Shown in pieces: positions 45,106 through 52,894 of a stretch of 64,000 nt of DNA. A model generated the notes under the pieces. That model had not been told where the DNA came from. It was given only the letters and a program-made list of their open reading frames with translations, and made no database searches. This DNA is from Bacteroidota bacterium (GTDB lineage: Bacteria > Bacteroidota > Bacteroidia > Chitinophagales > Chitinophagaceae), in NCBI GenBank assembly GCA_013288945.1, contig JABDAZ010000003.1, positions 62,001 to 126,000 of the forward strand, in the 5' to 3' direction. Made by a program: the position numbers and the translations under genes. How positions within the stretch are numbered: position 1 is the stretch's first letter; every line of letters starts with the position of its first letter.

Positions 45106-45164
45106 GTACAAGAGTGCGACGCCAATGAAGTTGAGTAGAAATACAAATGCCTGGTACAAAAAAT
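45106..45164 (+). repeat. GTAC-bounded dispersed repeat, copy C
   Basis: GTACAAGAGTGCGACGCC at the left, AATGAAGTTGA in the middle and TGCCTGGTACAAAAAA at the right: the best-preserved copy together with copy A. Confidence 0.85.
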
Positions 45165-45189
45165 TTATTAATAAATAAAAGCTGGTTGT

Positions 45190-45852
45190 TTATTTATTAA
45201 ACATCAGTTCTTTCACTTTTGCTTTGTCTTCTTTTTCTTTTTTAAGATCAAACATGGTTCCGAAAACACGATCCCAAATTGTGGTGCTTACGCCAAAACC
45301 CATGTCGTCGTTTTTATAATGATGAAGATGGTGGTTGCGCCATAACGGTTTCATCCATTTAAAAGGCGGGTTCCACGCGTGTATGGCAAAATGCATGGTT
45401 CCATACATTAAGTAACCAAAAATAAACCCGGGAAAAAACATAAATGCACTTTTGCCAAGCATTAAAAACTGCAACACAAAAATGGCTGAAGCCAAAATAA
45501 TACTCGGAACCGGTGGCATAAAAAGGCGTTCGCGATCGCGCGGATACTCATGGTGGTTGCCGTGCATAATATAAACAAACTTGCGCGCGCGCTCACTGTT
45601 TGCCACCCAATGAAATGCGAAACGGTGCATGAGGTATTCAAAAAAAGTCCAGAAAACCATTCCAACTATAAAAATGAATATGATATAAAGAATTGAAAAA
45701 TCATATTTTGCATTGCTGCGGTACAACATATAAGCCATCACTGGCAGGTACATTCCCCAAATTACCAGCGGGTGGGTTTTTGTAAGCATTTCCAGGTAAG
45801 CATTTTTAAAAAGCTGCGCCTGGCCTTTGTTATGAATTTTTTCGAATTTCAT
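45190..45852 (-). CDS. Fatty acid hydroxylase superfamily protein
   Basis: 220 residues, four or more membrane segments. The His-rich di-iron motifs are complete: HRFAFH near residue 78, HGNHHEYP near 99, HFAIHAW near 155 and HHLHHYKND near 175. The spacing resembles fatty acid 2-hydroxylase (Scs7-like). It probably hydroxylates sphingolipid or other fatty acyl chains, a common feature of sphingolipid-containing Bacteroidetes; the substrate is inferred. Confidence 0.88.
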   Translation of the reverse strand: MKFEKIHNKGQAQLFKNAYLEMLTKTHPLVIWGMYLPVMAYMLYRSNAKYDFSILYIIFIFIVGMVFWTFFEYLMHRFAFHWVANSERARKFVYIMHGNHHEYPRDRERLFMPPVPSIILASAIFVLQFLMLGKSAFMFFPGFIFGYLMYGTMHFAIHAWNPPFKWMKPLWRNHHLHHYKNDDMGFGVSTTIWDRVFGTMFDLKKEKEDKAKVKELMFNK

Positions 45853-45870
45853 CTTCCTTCAATTAATGCA

Positions 45871-45878
45871 CAAAAATA
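45871..45878 (-). promoter_or_regulatory. -7 box of the hydroxylase gene
   Basis: TATTTTTG on the minus strand, 18 nt before the ATG. Confidence 0.4.
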
Positions 45879-46013
45879 CGGAGAACATTGTTAAAACGAA
45901 CCTTCCCGATAATACATAATTTATGCATTAACATTAATACATCTGTATTAATAATGAACCAATTAAGGCAGATCGTTTAATTTACTATTTTTACCAGCTT
46001 TAAAATATTTGCC

Positions 46014-47024
46014 ATGAAATTAGTTTCTTACTTAAAAGAAGAACATGATCAGTTAGCGATTTTGGTGGATGGTTTTTTATATGATATGGAAATATTGCAT
46101 CCGGATTTGCCGGGCAATATGAGTATGGTTTTAAATTATTGGGACGATATGCTGCCATTAATAGAAGCCGGCGAAGCTGGCGTGCAGGAAGGGCATGTGT
46201 CAAAAAATAAAGGCATTGCAATAGATTCTGTGCAGTTGCTTGCGCCGGTTCCTTTTCCGCCATCTTGCAGGGATGCATATTCGTTTCGTCAGCATGTTGC
46301 ATCTGCGCGAAGAAACCGGAAGTTGCCAATGATTGAAGCGTTTGATCAATTTCCTGTTTTTTATTTCACCAATCACCACGGCATACAAGGGTCGGGAGAA
46401 ATTATTTGCATGCCCGATCATTTTGAAAAACTGGATTTTGAATTAGAAGTTGCAATCATCATTAATAAACATGGAAGAAATATTCGCGCAGAAGATGCGG
46501 ATGAATATATTGGCGGGTTTATGATTATGAATGATCTCAGTGCGCGCACATTGCAAATGGAAGAAATGTTATTAAATCTTGGCCCTGCAAAAGGAAAAGA
46601 TTTTGCAACCATTACAGGCCCATATTTAGTAACGCCGGAAGAATTGCAACAATATGAAGTGCCCTGCAAACCAGGCCACACGGGCAAAAGCTGGAACCTG
46701 CGCATGCAATGCAGTATTAATGGAAAGCAAGTGAGCGATGGAAATTTAAGTGATATGGACTGGACGTTTGCAGAAATTATTGAACGCGCATCTTACGGTG
46801 TAAACTTATATGCAGGCGATATTATTGGCAGCGGAACTGTTGGCACAGGTTGTTTTTTAGAACTGAATGGAACCGGAAAATTAAACGATCCAAACTATGA
46901 AGAACAATGGTTAAAAGAAAATGATGTAGTAGAAATGGAAGTAGAACATCTTGGAAAGTTGATTAATACAATTGTAAAAGATGAAGATGATTTTTCGATT
47001 TTAAGCAAGAAGAAAAACATTTAA
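46014..47024 (+). CDS. Fumarylacetoacetate hydrolase family protein
   Basis: 336 residues. The FAH-type C-terminal domain holds the acidic metal ligands and catalytic residues: DFELEVAIIINKHG (Glu-x-Glu), MNDLSARTLQ, and KGKDFATITGPYLV, then GSGTVGTGC. The N-terminal part fits FAH or acylpyruvase type enzymes acting in aromatic amino-acid breakdown. The final reaction cannot be fixed, since homogentisate-pathway neighbours are absent from the window. Confidence 0.87.
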   Translation: MKLVSYLKEEHDQLAILVDGFLYDMEILHPDLPGNMSMVLNYWDDMLPLIEAGEAGVQEGHVSKNKGIAIDSVQLLAPVPFPPSCRDAYSFRQHVASARRNRKLPMIEAFDQFPVFYFTNHHGIQGSGEIICMPDHFEKLDFELEVAIIINKHGRNIRAEDADEYIGGFMIMNDLSARTLQMEEMLLNLGPAKGKDFATITGPYLVTPEELQQYEVPCKPGHTGKSWNLRMQCSINGKQVSDGNLSDMDWTFAEIIERASYGVNLYAGDIIGSGTVGTGCFLELNGTGKLNDPNYEEQWLKENDVVEMEVEHLGKLINTIVKDEDDFSILSKKKNI

Positions 47025-47085
47025 CTCTAAAGCCCATTAATGATTTCAATTACCTTCGCAAACAATTACAGTAACCGTTTCTAAT

Positions 47086-48612
47086 ATGAACATTCAACAT
47101 TTATCTGAGCAGGAAATTATCCGTAGACAAAAATTAAAAGATTTGCAGGATGCCGGCATCGATCCTTTTCCTGCTGCATTATATGCTGTTTCAAATTATT
47201 CAACTGATATTAAAGAAAAATTTTCTGAAGAAACAAAAGATCAGTTTGCTGATGTAACGGTTGCGGGCCGCATCATGAGCATTAACGATAAAGGCAAAGT
47301 TTTCTTTATAAAAATCCAGGATTCAAAAGGCATCTTTCAATTGTATGTAAAACGCGATGACATTTGCCCCGGCGAAGACAAATCTTTTTTTGAAAAATTA
47401 GTAAAACATGGATTGGATCTGGGCGACATTATCGGTGCAAAAGGTTATGTGTTTATTACAAAAACGGGCGAAACATCTTTGCACGTGCGCGAAATTAGTT
47501 TGCTCACCAAATCATTAAAACCTTTGCCTGTTGTAAAAAGAGATGAAGAAGGAAATGTGTTTGATGAAGTGACCGATCCTGAATTTAAATACCGCCAGCG
47601 CTATGCAGATTTAATTGTGAACCCGAAAGTGAAAGAAGTGTTTTTGAAGCGCACAAAAATGATTAATACCATCCGCACTTTTTTAAATGATAAAGGTGCG
47701 CTGGAAGTGGATACGCCTGTGTTGCAAACCATTCCCGGAGGCGCGGCTGCGCGGCCTTTCGTCACCCATCACAATGCGCTTGATGTTCCATTTTATTTGC
47801 GCATTGCAAATGAATTGTATTTAAAAAGATTAATCGTTGGCGGTTTCGATTGGGTGTATGAGTTCAGCAGAAATTTTCGCAATGAAGGAATGGATCGCAC
47901 GCACAACCCAGAGTTTACAATTTTAGAATGGTACACCGCATACAAGGATTATTTCTGGATGATGGAAATAACAGAACAATTGTTTGAACTGCTTGCAGTC
48001 AGTTTGCATCAAACAACTGAGTTACCGGTTGGTGAAAAAACGATCAGTTTTAAAGCACCTTTTAAACGCATTACTATTTTTGACGCGATTAAAGAAAACA
48101 CCGGAATCGACATCAGCGAAAAAGATGAGGCCGGCTTGCGTGAAGTTTGTGCGCAATTAAAAATTGCTGTTGCAAATAATATCGGCAAAGGAAAACTGAT
48201 TGATGAAATTTTCGGTGCAACAAGCGAGTTCAATTATATACAACCAACTTTTATTATTGATTACCCGGTTGAAATGAGCCCGCTTACAAAAAAACACCGC
48301 AGCAAACCCGGACTGGTTGAGCGTTTCGAGCTTATCGTTAATGGTAAAGAAATCGCCAACGCATACAGCGAATTAAATGATCCAATCGATCAGCGCGATC
48401 GTTTTGAAGAACAAGCTGCATTAATGGAACGCGGAGATGATGAAGCCATGTTTGTTGATTATGATTTTTTGCGCGCATTAGAATATGGCATGCCGCCAAC
48501 ATCAGGAATTGGAATTGGCATCGATCGCTTGTGCATGTTATTAACAAATCAATCTTCTATACAAGACGTATTATTGTTCCCGCAAATGCGGCCAGAAAAA
48601 ACTGCTGAATAA
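47086..48612 (+). CDS. lysS: Lysine--tRNA ligase
   Basis: 508 residues, class II. The N-terminal OB-fold (DVTVAGRIMSINDKGKVFFIKIQDSKG) is followed by the catalytic core with motif 1 around INTIRTFLNDKGALEVDTPVL, motif 2 RNFRNEGMDRTHNPEFT and motif 3 GIGIGIDRLCML. Full length with a normal end (LLFPQMRPE). It charges tRNA-Lys. A TACCTTCG sequence 28-35 nt upstream is one base away from the -7 consensus. Confidence 0.96.
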   Translation: MNIQHLSEQEIIRRQKLKDLQDAGIDPFPAALYAVSNYSTDIKEKFSEETKDQFADVTVAGRIMSINDKGKVFFIKIQDSKGIFQLYVKRDDICPGEDKSFFEKLVKHGLDLGDIIGAKGYVFITKTGETSLHVREISLLTKSLKPLPVVKRDEEGNVFDEVTDPEFKYRQRYADLIVNPKVKEVFLKRTKMINTIRTFLNDKGALEVDTPVLQTIPGGAAARPFVTHHNALDVPFYLRIANELYLKRLIVGGFDWVYEFSRNFRNEGMDRTHNPEFTILEWYTAYKDYFWMMEITEQLFELLAVSLHQTTELPVGEKTISFKAPFKRITIFDAIKENTGIDISEKDEAGLREVCAQLKIAVANNIGKGKLIDEIFGATSEFNYIQPTFIIDYPVEMSPLTKKHRSKPGLVERFELIVNGKEIANAYSELNDPIDQRDRFEEQAALMERGDDEAMFVDYDFLRALEYGMPPTSGIGIGIDRLCMLLTNQSSIQDVLLFPQMRPEKTAE

Positions 48613-48626
48613 TTAAATAAAATTGA

Positions 48627-48674
48627 AAGCCGCAGATTCGCAGATTGTTTTATTAATCTGCAAATCTGCGGCTT
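48627..48674. terminator. 20-bp inverted repeat after lysS
   Basis: Arms of 20 bp (AAGCCGCAGATTCGCAGATT and its near-complement) flank an 8-nt loop. The same outer arm AAGCCGCAGAT occurs at 62746. It can terminate lysS, though the T-tract is short. Confidence 0.75.
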
Positions 48675-48720
48675 CTTATTAAGATCATTTCGAAATCTTT
48701 ATTAATAAAAATTTTATTGT

Positions 48721-48770
48721 CCGATCTTTTTGTCCATTAATCAACATTAGTTGCGTTGCACTCTTTTGCG
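48721..48770 (-). repeat. GTAC-bounded dispersed repeat, copy D (diverged)
   Basis: On the minus strand AAAAGAGTGCAACGCAACTA aligns with the repeat start; the right end is eroded. Confidence 0.6.
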
Positions 48771-48899
48771 TTTTGTTGTTTAAAATTTATAAAAATATTG
48801 AGAAGATTGTTTTAGCAAATCAACTTTATTCCCTGCTTTGCTAGAAAAATTTTGGCCAAATGAAATCAAGACGTTACTTTGTACTAAAATTATTAGCAC

Positions 48900-49430
48900 A
48901 TGAAAATAGTATCTTTTTTTGCAGGTGCTGGCGGTCTTGATTTGGGTTTTGAAAAAGCGGGTTTTGATGTTGTATGGGCCAATGAATACGATAAGGAGAT
49001 ATGGGAAACTTATAAACAAAACCATAAAAAAACAATCTTGGATACGCGAAATATAATCGATATTCCTTCAAGCGAAGTTCCTGATTGCGATGGTATAATT
49101 GGCGGGCCTCCTTGCCAAAGTTGGTCTGAAGCTGGTTCAAAAAAAGGTATTGCTGATAAAAGAGGGCAGCTCTTTTATGAATTTATGAGAATACTCGCTG
49201 ATAAAAAACCAAAATTTTTTTTAGCTGAAAATGTTTCTGGAATGTTACTGCCTGCACATAAAGAAGCATTGGCTAACATAAAACAAATGTTTACAGACAT
49301 TGGTTATGATTTGTCTTTTCAGTTATTAAATGTGTCTGATTACGGTGTTCCACAAGATAGAAAAAGAGTTTTCTTTATTGGTTACAGAAAAGATTTATCT
49401 TTATTTTCTCAATCATCTAATGCGGCTTAA
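48900..49430 (+). pseudogene. C5 DNA methyltransferase (GGCC/HaeIII-like), C-terminal half missing
   Basis: 176 residues. Motif [22 protein letters not shown], motif [15 protein letters not shown] (catalytic Cys72), motif VI AENVSG and motif [16 protein letters not shown] follow the order of M.HaeIII, and many stretches read almost like it. The protein stops 15 residues after motif VIII; the target recognition domain, motif IX and motif X (about 150 residues) are absent. Full members have about 330 residues. It therefore should not methylate DNA alone. The next gene begins 2 bp after its stop. Confidence 0.85.
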
Positions 49431-49432
49431 AG

Positions 49433-49669
49433 ATGGAAACAATTGAATTTCAAAATAGAGAATTTAAAGTTAGAGAAATTAGTTTGCCTGAGTTTGGAGA
49501 TGTTCTTATTTCTACTGATTCATTAAATCAATTATTGTTGAAGGACGGAAGTTATGTTTCTGATGAAGCAATAAAAATAGATGAACAGATATTTTATTTC
49601 GTTAATGAGAATGAAATAGAATTAAGCGAGAAAAGACTAAAAAAATTAGTAAGCAAACAATTGATATGA
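49433..49669 (+). CDS. Small hypothetical protein of the island cassette
   Basis: 78 residues beginning METIEFQNREFKVREISLPEFG; acidic, with several beta strands then a helical end. It starts 2 bp after the truncated methyltransferase and its stop overlaps the next start (ATGA), so the two cassette genes are translationally coupled. No named family was recognised. I believe homologous pairs occur beside other restriction-modification genes, but that is from memory and unverified. Confidence 0.7.
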   Translation: METIEFQNREFKVREISLPEFGDVLISTDSLNQLLLKDGSYVSDEAIKIDEQIFYFVNENEIELSEKRLKKLVSKQLI

Positions 49670-50172
49670 TTAGATTCCAATTCTTCCCACGCTCACAAGG
49701 AATTACCAAAGAAATACAATCAGTAATATCATGTTTTGAAATAGAATATGAAAGAATAAAATCTCCTGATTTTAATCTTTCAAGCAATGAAGTCTTAGAA
49801 GTTATTCGTCCGCATTTAGAAAAAATTCAGTTTACTTGTGAAACAGGAAAGTCAAAAGAAAAAAAGATAAGCGTTCCTGTTTTATTTGGTTATGATAATA
49901 AAATTGATAAAGCATTCAATGCTGATGCCGTAAGTGCAGATGGAAAAATAGTAATTGAGATTGAAGCTGGGAGAGCGACCGAAAATAATCAATTCTTAAA
50001 AGATATTTTTCAAGCATGTATGATGTTTGAAGTTGAATACTTGGTGATTGTAGTTAGAAATGTTTATCGTACTCATAAAGACTTTGAGATTATTCATACA
50101 TTTTTAGAAACTCTTTATATATCGAATCGCCTTCATTTGCCATTAAGAGGAATTCTTTTAATTGGATATTGA
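49666..50172 (+). CDS. Putative nuclease-like protein of the island cassette
   Basis: 168 residues. The pattern AFNADAVSADGKIVIEIEAGRA with the preceding FGYDNKIDK resembles a PD-(D/E)XK core: an acidic residue in a turn before a strand that carries E-x-E. The end LPLRGILLIGY is a hydrophobic strand. A nuclease function is a guess from this pattern; a family could not be assigned. The ATG overlaps the previous stop codon. Confidence 0.65.
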   Translation: MIRFQFFPRSQGITKEIQSVISCFEIEYERIKSPDFNLSSNEVLEVIRPHLEKIQFTCETGKSKEKKISVPVLFGYDNKIDKAFNADAVSADGKIVIEIEAGRATENNQFLKDIFQACMMFEVEYLVIVVRNVYRTHKDFEIIHTFLETLYISNRLHLPLRGILLIGY

Positions 50173-50207
50173 TATAAAATATTCTCCACTCTAATAAAAG
50201 CTAAATA

Positions 50208-50277
50208 GTAGCACAACCGATGAAAGGATTGCGACGCAACGATGATGCTATGAAAAACTAAAGCTGGTATCATAAAA
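50208..50277 (+). repeat. GTAC-bounded dispersed repeat, copy E
   Basis: GATTGCGACGCAACGATGATG in the middle and AAAGCTGGTATCATAAAA at the right match the repeat; the left end is eroded. It ends where homology to the HaeIII-type endonuclease begins. Confidence 0.65.
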
Positions 50278-50280
50278 CAG

Positions 50281-51126
50281 CAAAAAAAATGTTTTGATAC
50301 GTTTAATAAAACTGATAAAGGATTATATAATTTAAACGCAAGCTTCGCTGTAAATTTTTTGATTGATTTAGAACCACGGTTATCAAATGGAATAAGTAAA
50401 AGTGATGTTTTGCAATTGGAAATCGTATCTGATAAACAAGGTCAAAGAGGTGATGTTAGAGATGTCTTGGCTATTCGTTCTTTGCAGAAATGGGAAATAG
50501 GGATTTCAGCAAAAAATAATCATCGTGCTGTAAAACATTCTCGTTTGTCCAATGATATTGATTTTGGTGAAAAATGGCTTGGCGTAGAATGTTCAAAAAA
50601 TTATTTTTCTGAAATAAAACCAATTTTTGATGAGTTAGCAAAACTTAGGACTGCAAGCAAAGCGACTCAAAAATGGTCAACGCTTGGTGATTATCATTCT
50701 TCGGTTTATATTCCAATACTTAATGCCTTTAAAAAGGAATTGATAAAGTTGGATAAAGAAAATTCTGGAATTGTTGCTCAAAGATTGATTGAATATTTAG
50801 TGGGTAACAAAGATTTTTATAAAGTTATCAAAGGGAAAAATAAGGTTGAAATACAAGCATATAATTTACACGGCACTTTAAGTTTGCCATTTGAAAATAT
50901 AAAGCCAAAACTTAAAATCCAAAAATTAAAACTGCCTAATCGTTTAATTGAAATCGTTTATCAAAATAATTCTCAAACAACTTTATTAATGTCCTTAAAT
51001 GAAGGTTGGCAAATATCATTCAGGATTCACAATGCAAGTTCACGAATTGAATCTTCATTAAAGTTTGATGTTAATTTAGTAAGCGCCCCACATTCTCTTT
51101 TTGTAAACCATCTTTCCGTTGACTAA
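50281..51126 (+). pseudogene. HaeIII-type restriction endonuclease, N-terminus missing
   Basis: The segment GDVRDVLAIR, WEIGISAKNNHRAVKHSRLSNDIDFGEKW and LVGNKDFYKVI is characteristic of the HaeIII restriction endonuclease family (GGCC cutters). Family members have about 320 residues; here similarity begins near 50281 (KKCFDTFNKTDKGLYNL) and no ATG/GTG/TTG precedes it, the first TTG being at 50359 (255 residues). The missing N-terminal part is where a dispersed repeat copy lies. Loss of activity is likely but not proven. Confidence 0.82.
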
Positions 51127-51547
51127 ATACAAATTTAGAACTACGAAAGAACGCTCTGAATTAATGAGCAAAATCCATAGTATCAATACAAAACCAGAAA
51201 TAAAATTAAGAAAAGCACTTTGGAAATTAGGTTTTAGATATCGCCTTAATGTACGCAACTTAAAAGGTAAACCTGATATTGTTTTTACCAAATATAAAAT
51301 TGCAATTTTTGTTGATGGCGAATTTTGGCATGGCTATAAATGGTCAGAGAAAAAAGTAAAAATAAAAGCAAATCGCAAATATTGGATCAAAAAAATTGAA
51401 CGGAATATTGAAAGAGACCTAGAGAATACAAATTATCTTTTATTAAACGGTTGGATAGTTTTTAGATTTTGGGAACATGAAATAAAAAAAGACTTATTAA
51501 CTTGTATAGAAAAAGTTTCTAAGGCAATTAATAAAACTGCCTCTTAA
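51119..51547 (+). CDS. vsr: Very short patch repair endonuclease (Vsr)
   Basis: 142 residues. KPDIVFTKYKIAIFVDGEFWHG, ANRKYWIKKIERNIERD and GWIVFRFWEHEI match Vsr, which nicks DNA at T:G mismatches left by deamination of 5-methylcytosine. Asp53, His71 and the WEHE region correspond to the active site. The start is a TTG (51119) overlapping the end of the endonuclease frame, since the first ATG (51164) would remove TKERSELM. Its presence fits a C5 methyltransferase system. Confidence 0.9.
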   Translation: MTKYKFRTTKERSELMSKIHSINTKPEIKLRKALWKLGFRYRLNVRNLKGKPDIVFTKYKIAIFVDGEFWHGYKWSEKKVKIKANRKYWIKKIERNIERDLENTNYLLLNGWIVFRFWEHEIKKDLLTCIEKVSKAINKTAS

Positions 51548-51562
51548 AAGCCTATATTTTTC

Positions 51563-52384
51563 CTACAAAAACAAATCCGTCATCAGCTTTTGCTCGGGGT
51601 TCACAGCGTATTTGCTGAAATCATTAATGCCTTCGTTTATTAATACTTCTTCGTCAATATAAAAATTGCCGGTGTTTTCGAAAGATGGTTTTTGCAAAAT
51701 ATAAAATGCAGCGTCGGCAACTATTTCTGCGGTGCGGCTTCTTTGCATTAAAAAATCTCCGCCCAATAAATTTTTTACGGCGGCAGTTGCAATGGTTGTT
51801 CTTGGCCATAATCCGTTTGCGGCAATGCGGTATTTTTTTAGTTCTTCGGCAAGGCCGAGCACAACCATACTCATTCCGTATTTACTTATTGTGTAAGCAA
51901 GATGGCTGCCGAACCATTTTGGTTCTAAATTTATTGGCGGCGATAAATTTAATATGTGCGGGTTAAATGCTTTTTTTAAATAAGGTATGCAAGCCTGGCT
52001 CATAAAATAAGTTCCGCGCACATTAATGCTTTGCATCAGGTCGAAACGCTTTGGTTCCATCTGTTCTGTGGGCGATAAATTTATAGCACTTGCATTGTTT
52101 ATTAATATATCAATTCCACCAAAAGCATTAACCGTAGTTTCCACAATATGGCGTATGCTGTCTTCAAAACGCACATCACCTTGCAATGGCAAAACCTTGC
52201 CCGGACCGGCTTTTGCAATTTCTTCTGCAGCGGTATAAATTGTTCCGTCTAATTTTGGATTGGGATCGGCGGTCTTTCCAACGATTGCAATGTTTGCTCC
52301 TTCTTTTGCTAGGCGAATGGCAATTTCTTTACCAATTCCACGGCTGCCGCCAGTTATTAATACCGTTTTATTTTCAAAGACCAT
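51563..52384 (-). CDS. SDR family oxidoreductase (HSDL2-like)
   Basis: 273 residues. Cofactor motif ITGGSRGIG, NNASAINLS, and catalytic Y-x3-K in YTISKYG. The stretches KTADPNPKLDGTIYTAAEEI and NGLWPRTTIATAA, and the tail, resemble hydroxysteroid dehydrogenase-like protein 2. Cytosolic; substrate unknown, probably a fatty-acyl or steroid-like alcohol. A three-part palindromic element lies upstream at 52448-52479. Confidence 0.88.
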   Translation of the reverse strand: MVFENKTVLITGGSRGIGKEIAIRLAKEGANIAIVGKTADPNPKLDGTIYTAAEEIAKAGPGKVLPLQGDVRFEDSIRHIVETTVNAFGGIDILINNASAINLSPTEQMEPKRFDLMQSINVRGTYFMSQACIPYLKKAFNPHILNLSPPINLEPKWFGSHLAYTISKYGMSMVVLGLAEELKKYRIAANGLWPRTTIATAAVKNLLGGDFLMQRSRTAEIVADAAFYILQKPSFENTGNFYIDEEVLINEGINDFSKYAVNPEQKLMTDLFL

Positions 52385-52447
52385 AAGGTTGTTTTATTTA
52401 AAATAAAAATAACGCAATTTTCCCGGTATCAAAATAAAGAGTGCATG

Positions 52448-52479
52448 TACTAAACCGAGGTTTAGTAATTGTACTAAAC
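52448..52479. promoter_or_regulatory. Operator-like inverted repeat upstream of SDR
   Basis: TACTAAAC - CGAG - GTTTAGTA forms a perfect 8-bp inverted repeat (52448-52467), and a third copy of the half-site TACTAAAC follows at 52472-52479. Confidence 0.55.
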
Positions 52480-52521
52480 TTCATGTAAAAGGCGAAGCAG
52501 ATTAATTAGGCAAATGTGCTC

Positions 52522-52819
52522 TTGCAAAGGGTTGGAGGCTGTTGTATGTTTGTACTGTTAAGTATGAATAATAACAGGGCTAACCAATATCCGAAAAACC
52601 AAAGACAATCATCCTTAGAAAAACCAAAAAATCCAATTAAATCCGAAAAACCGAAAAACTGTTATTATCAAAACTGACAACGAAATCCAAGAAATCCAAA
52701 AAACCAAGTGAATCCAATCCTACGAAACAGACTAAGATTTGTACCTATTGATGGCCATGAAAGTGTTGGTTAAGTATCGTACAAAATTTTTGAAGCCCCG
52801 CAACAGCGGGGCTTTTTTT
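52522..52819 (+). ncRNA. Candidate small RNA (or tiny peptide mRNA)
   Basis: TTGC (52522-52525), a 19-bp spacer and TATGTTTG (52545-52552) form a promoter; a strong terminator ends at 52819. The implied transcript of about 260 nt contains only one small frame (52564-52677, MNNNRANQYPKNQRQ, 37 residues, very basic) starting about 6 nt after the expected start site. Whether it acts as RNA or codes for a leaderless peptide cannot be told. Confidence 0.45.
52794..52819 (+). terminator. Strong intrinsic terminator
   Basis: AGCCCCGC / GCGGGGCT with a 4-nt loop and T7 on the plus strand; no annotated plus-strand gene precedes it. Confidence 0.9.
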
Positions 52820-52823
52820 ATGC

Positions 52824-52851
52824 AAAAAAGGTTGCGTTGCTGCAACCTTTT
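52824..52851. terminator. Bidirectional terminator after tolC-like gene
   Basis: AAAAAGGTTGC / GCAACCTTTTT, symmetrical A and T runs; ends the minus-strand efflux operon. Confidence 0.85.
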
Positions 52852-52894
52852 TATTAATCCTGCCTTTAAACTAAAACCAACCTTTCGTAAATAT

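Larger units (their letters stand above)
52385..52894. other. 510-bp region with operator-like palindrome and a possible small RNA
   Basis: It holds an inverted repeat (52448-52479), a promoter (52522-52552), an A-rich stretch with a 37-codon frame, and two consecutive terminators (52794-52819 and 52824-52851). No recognisable protein gene. Confidence 0.7.
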
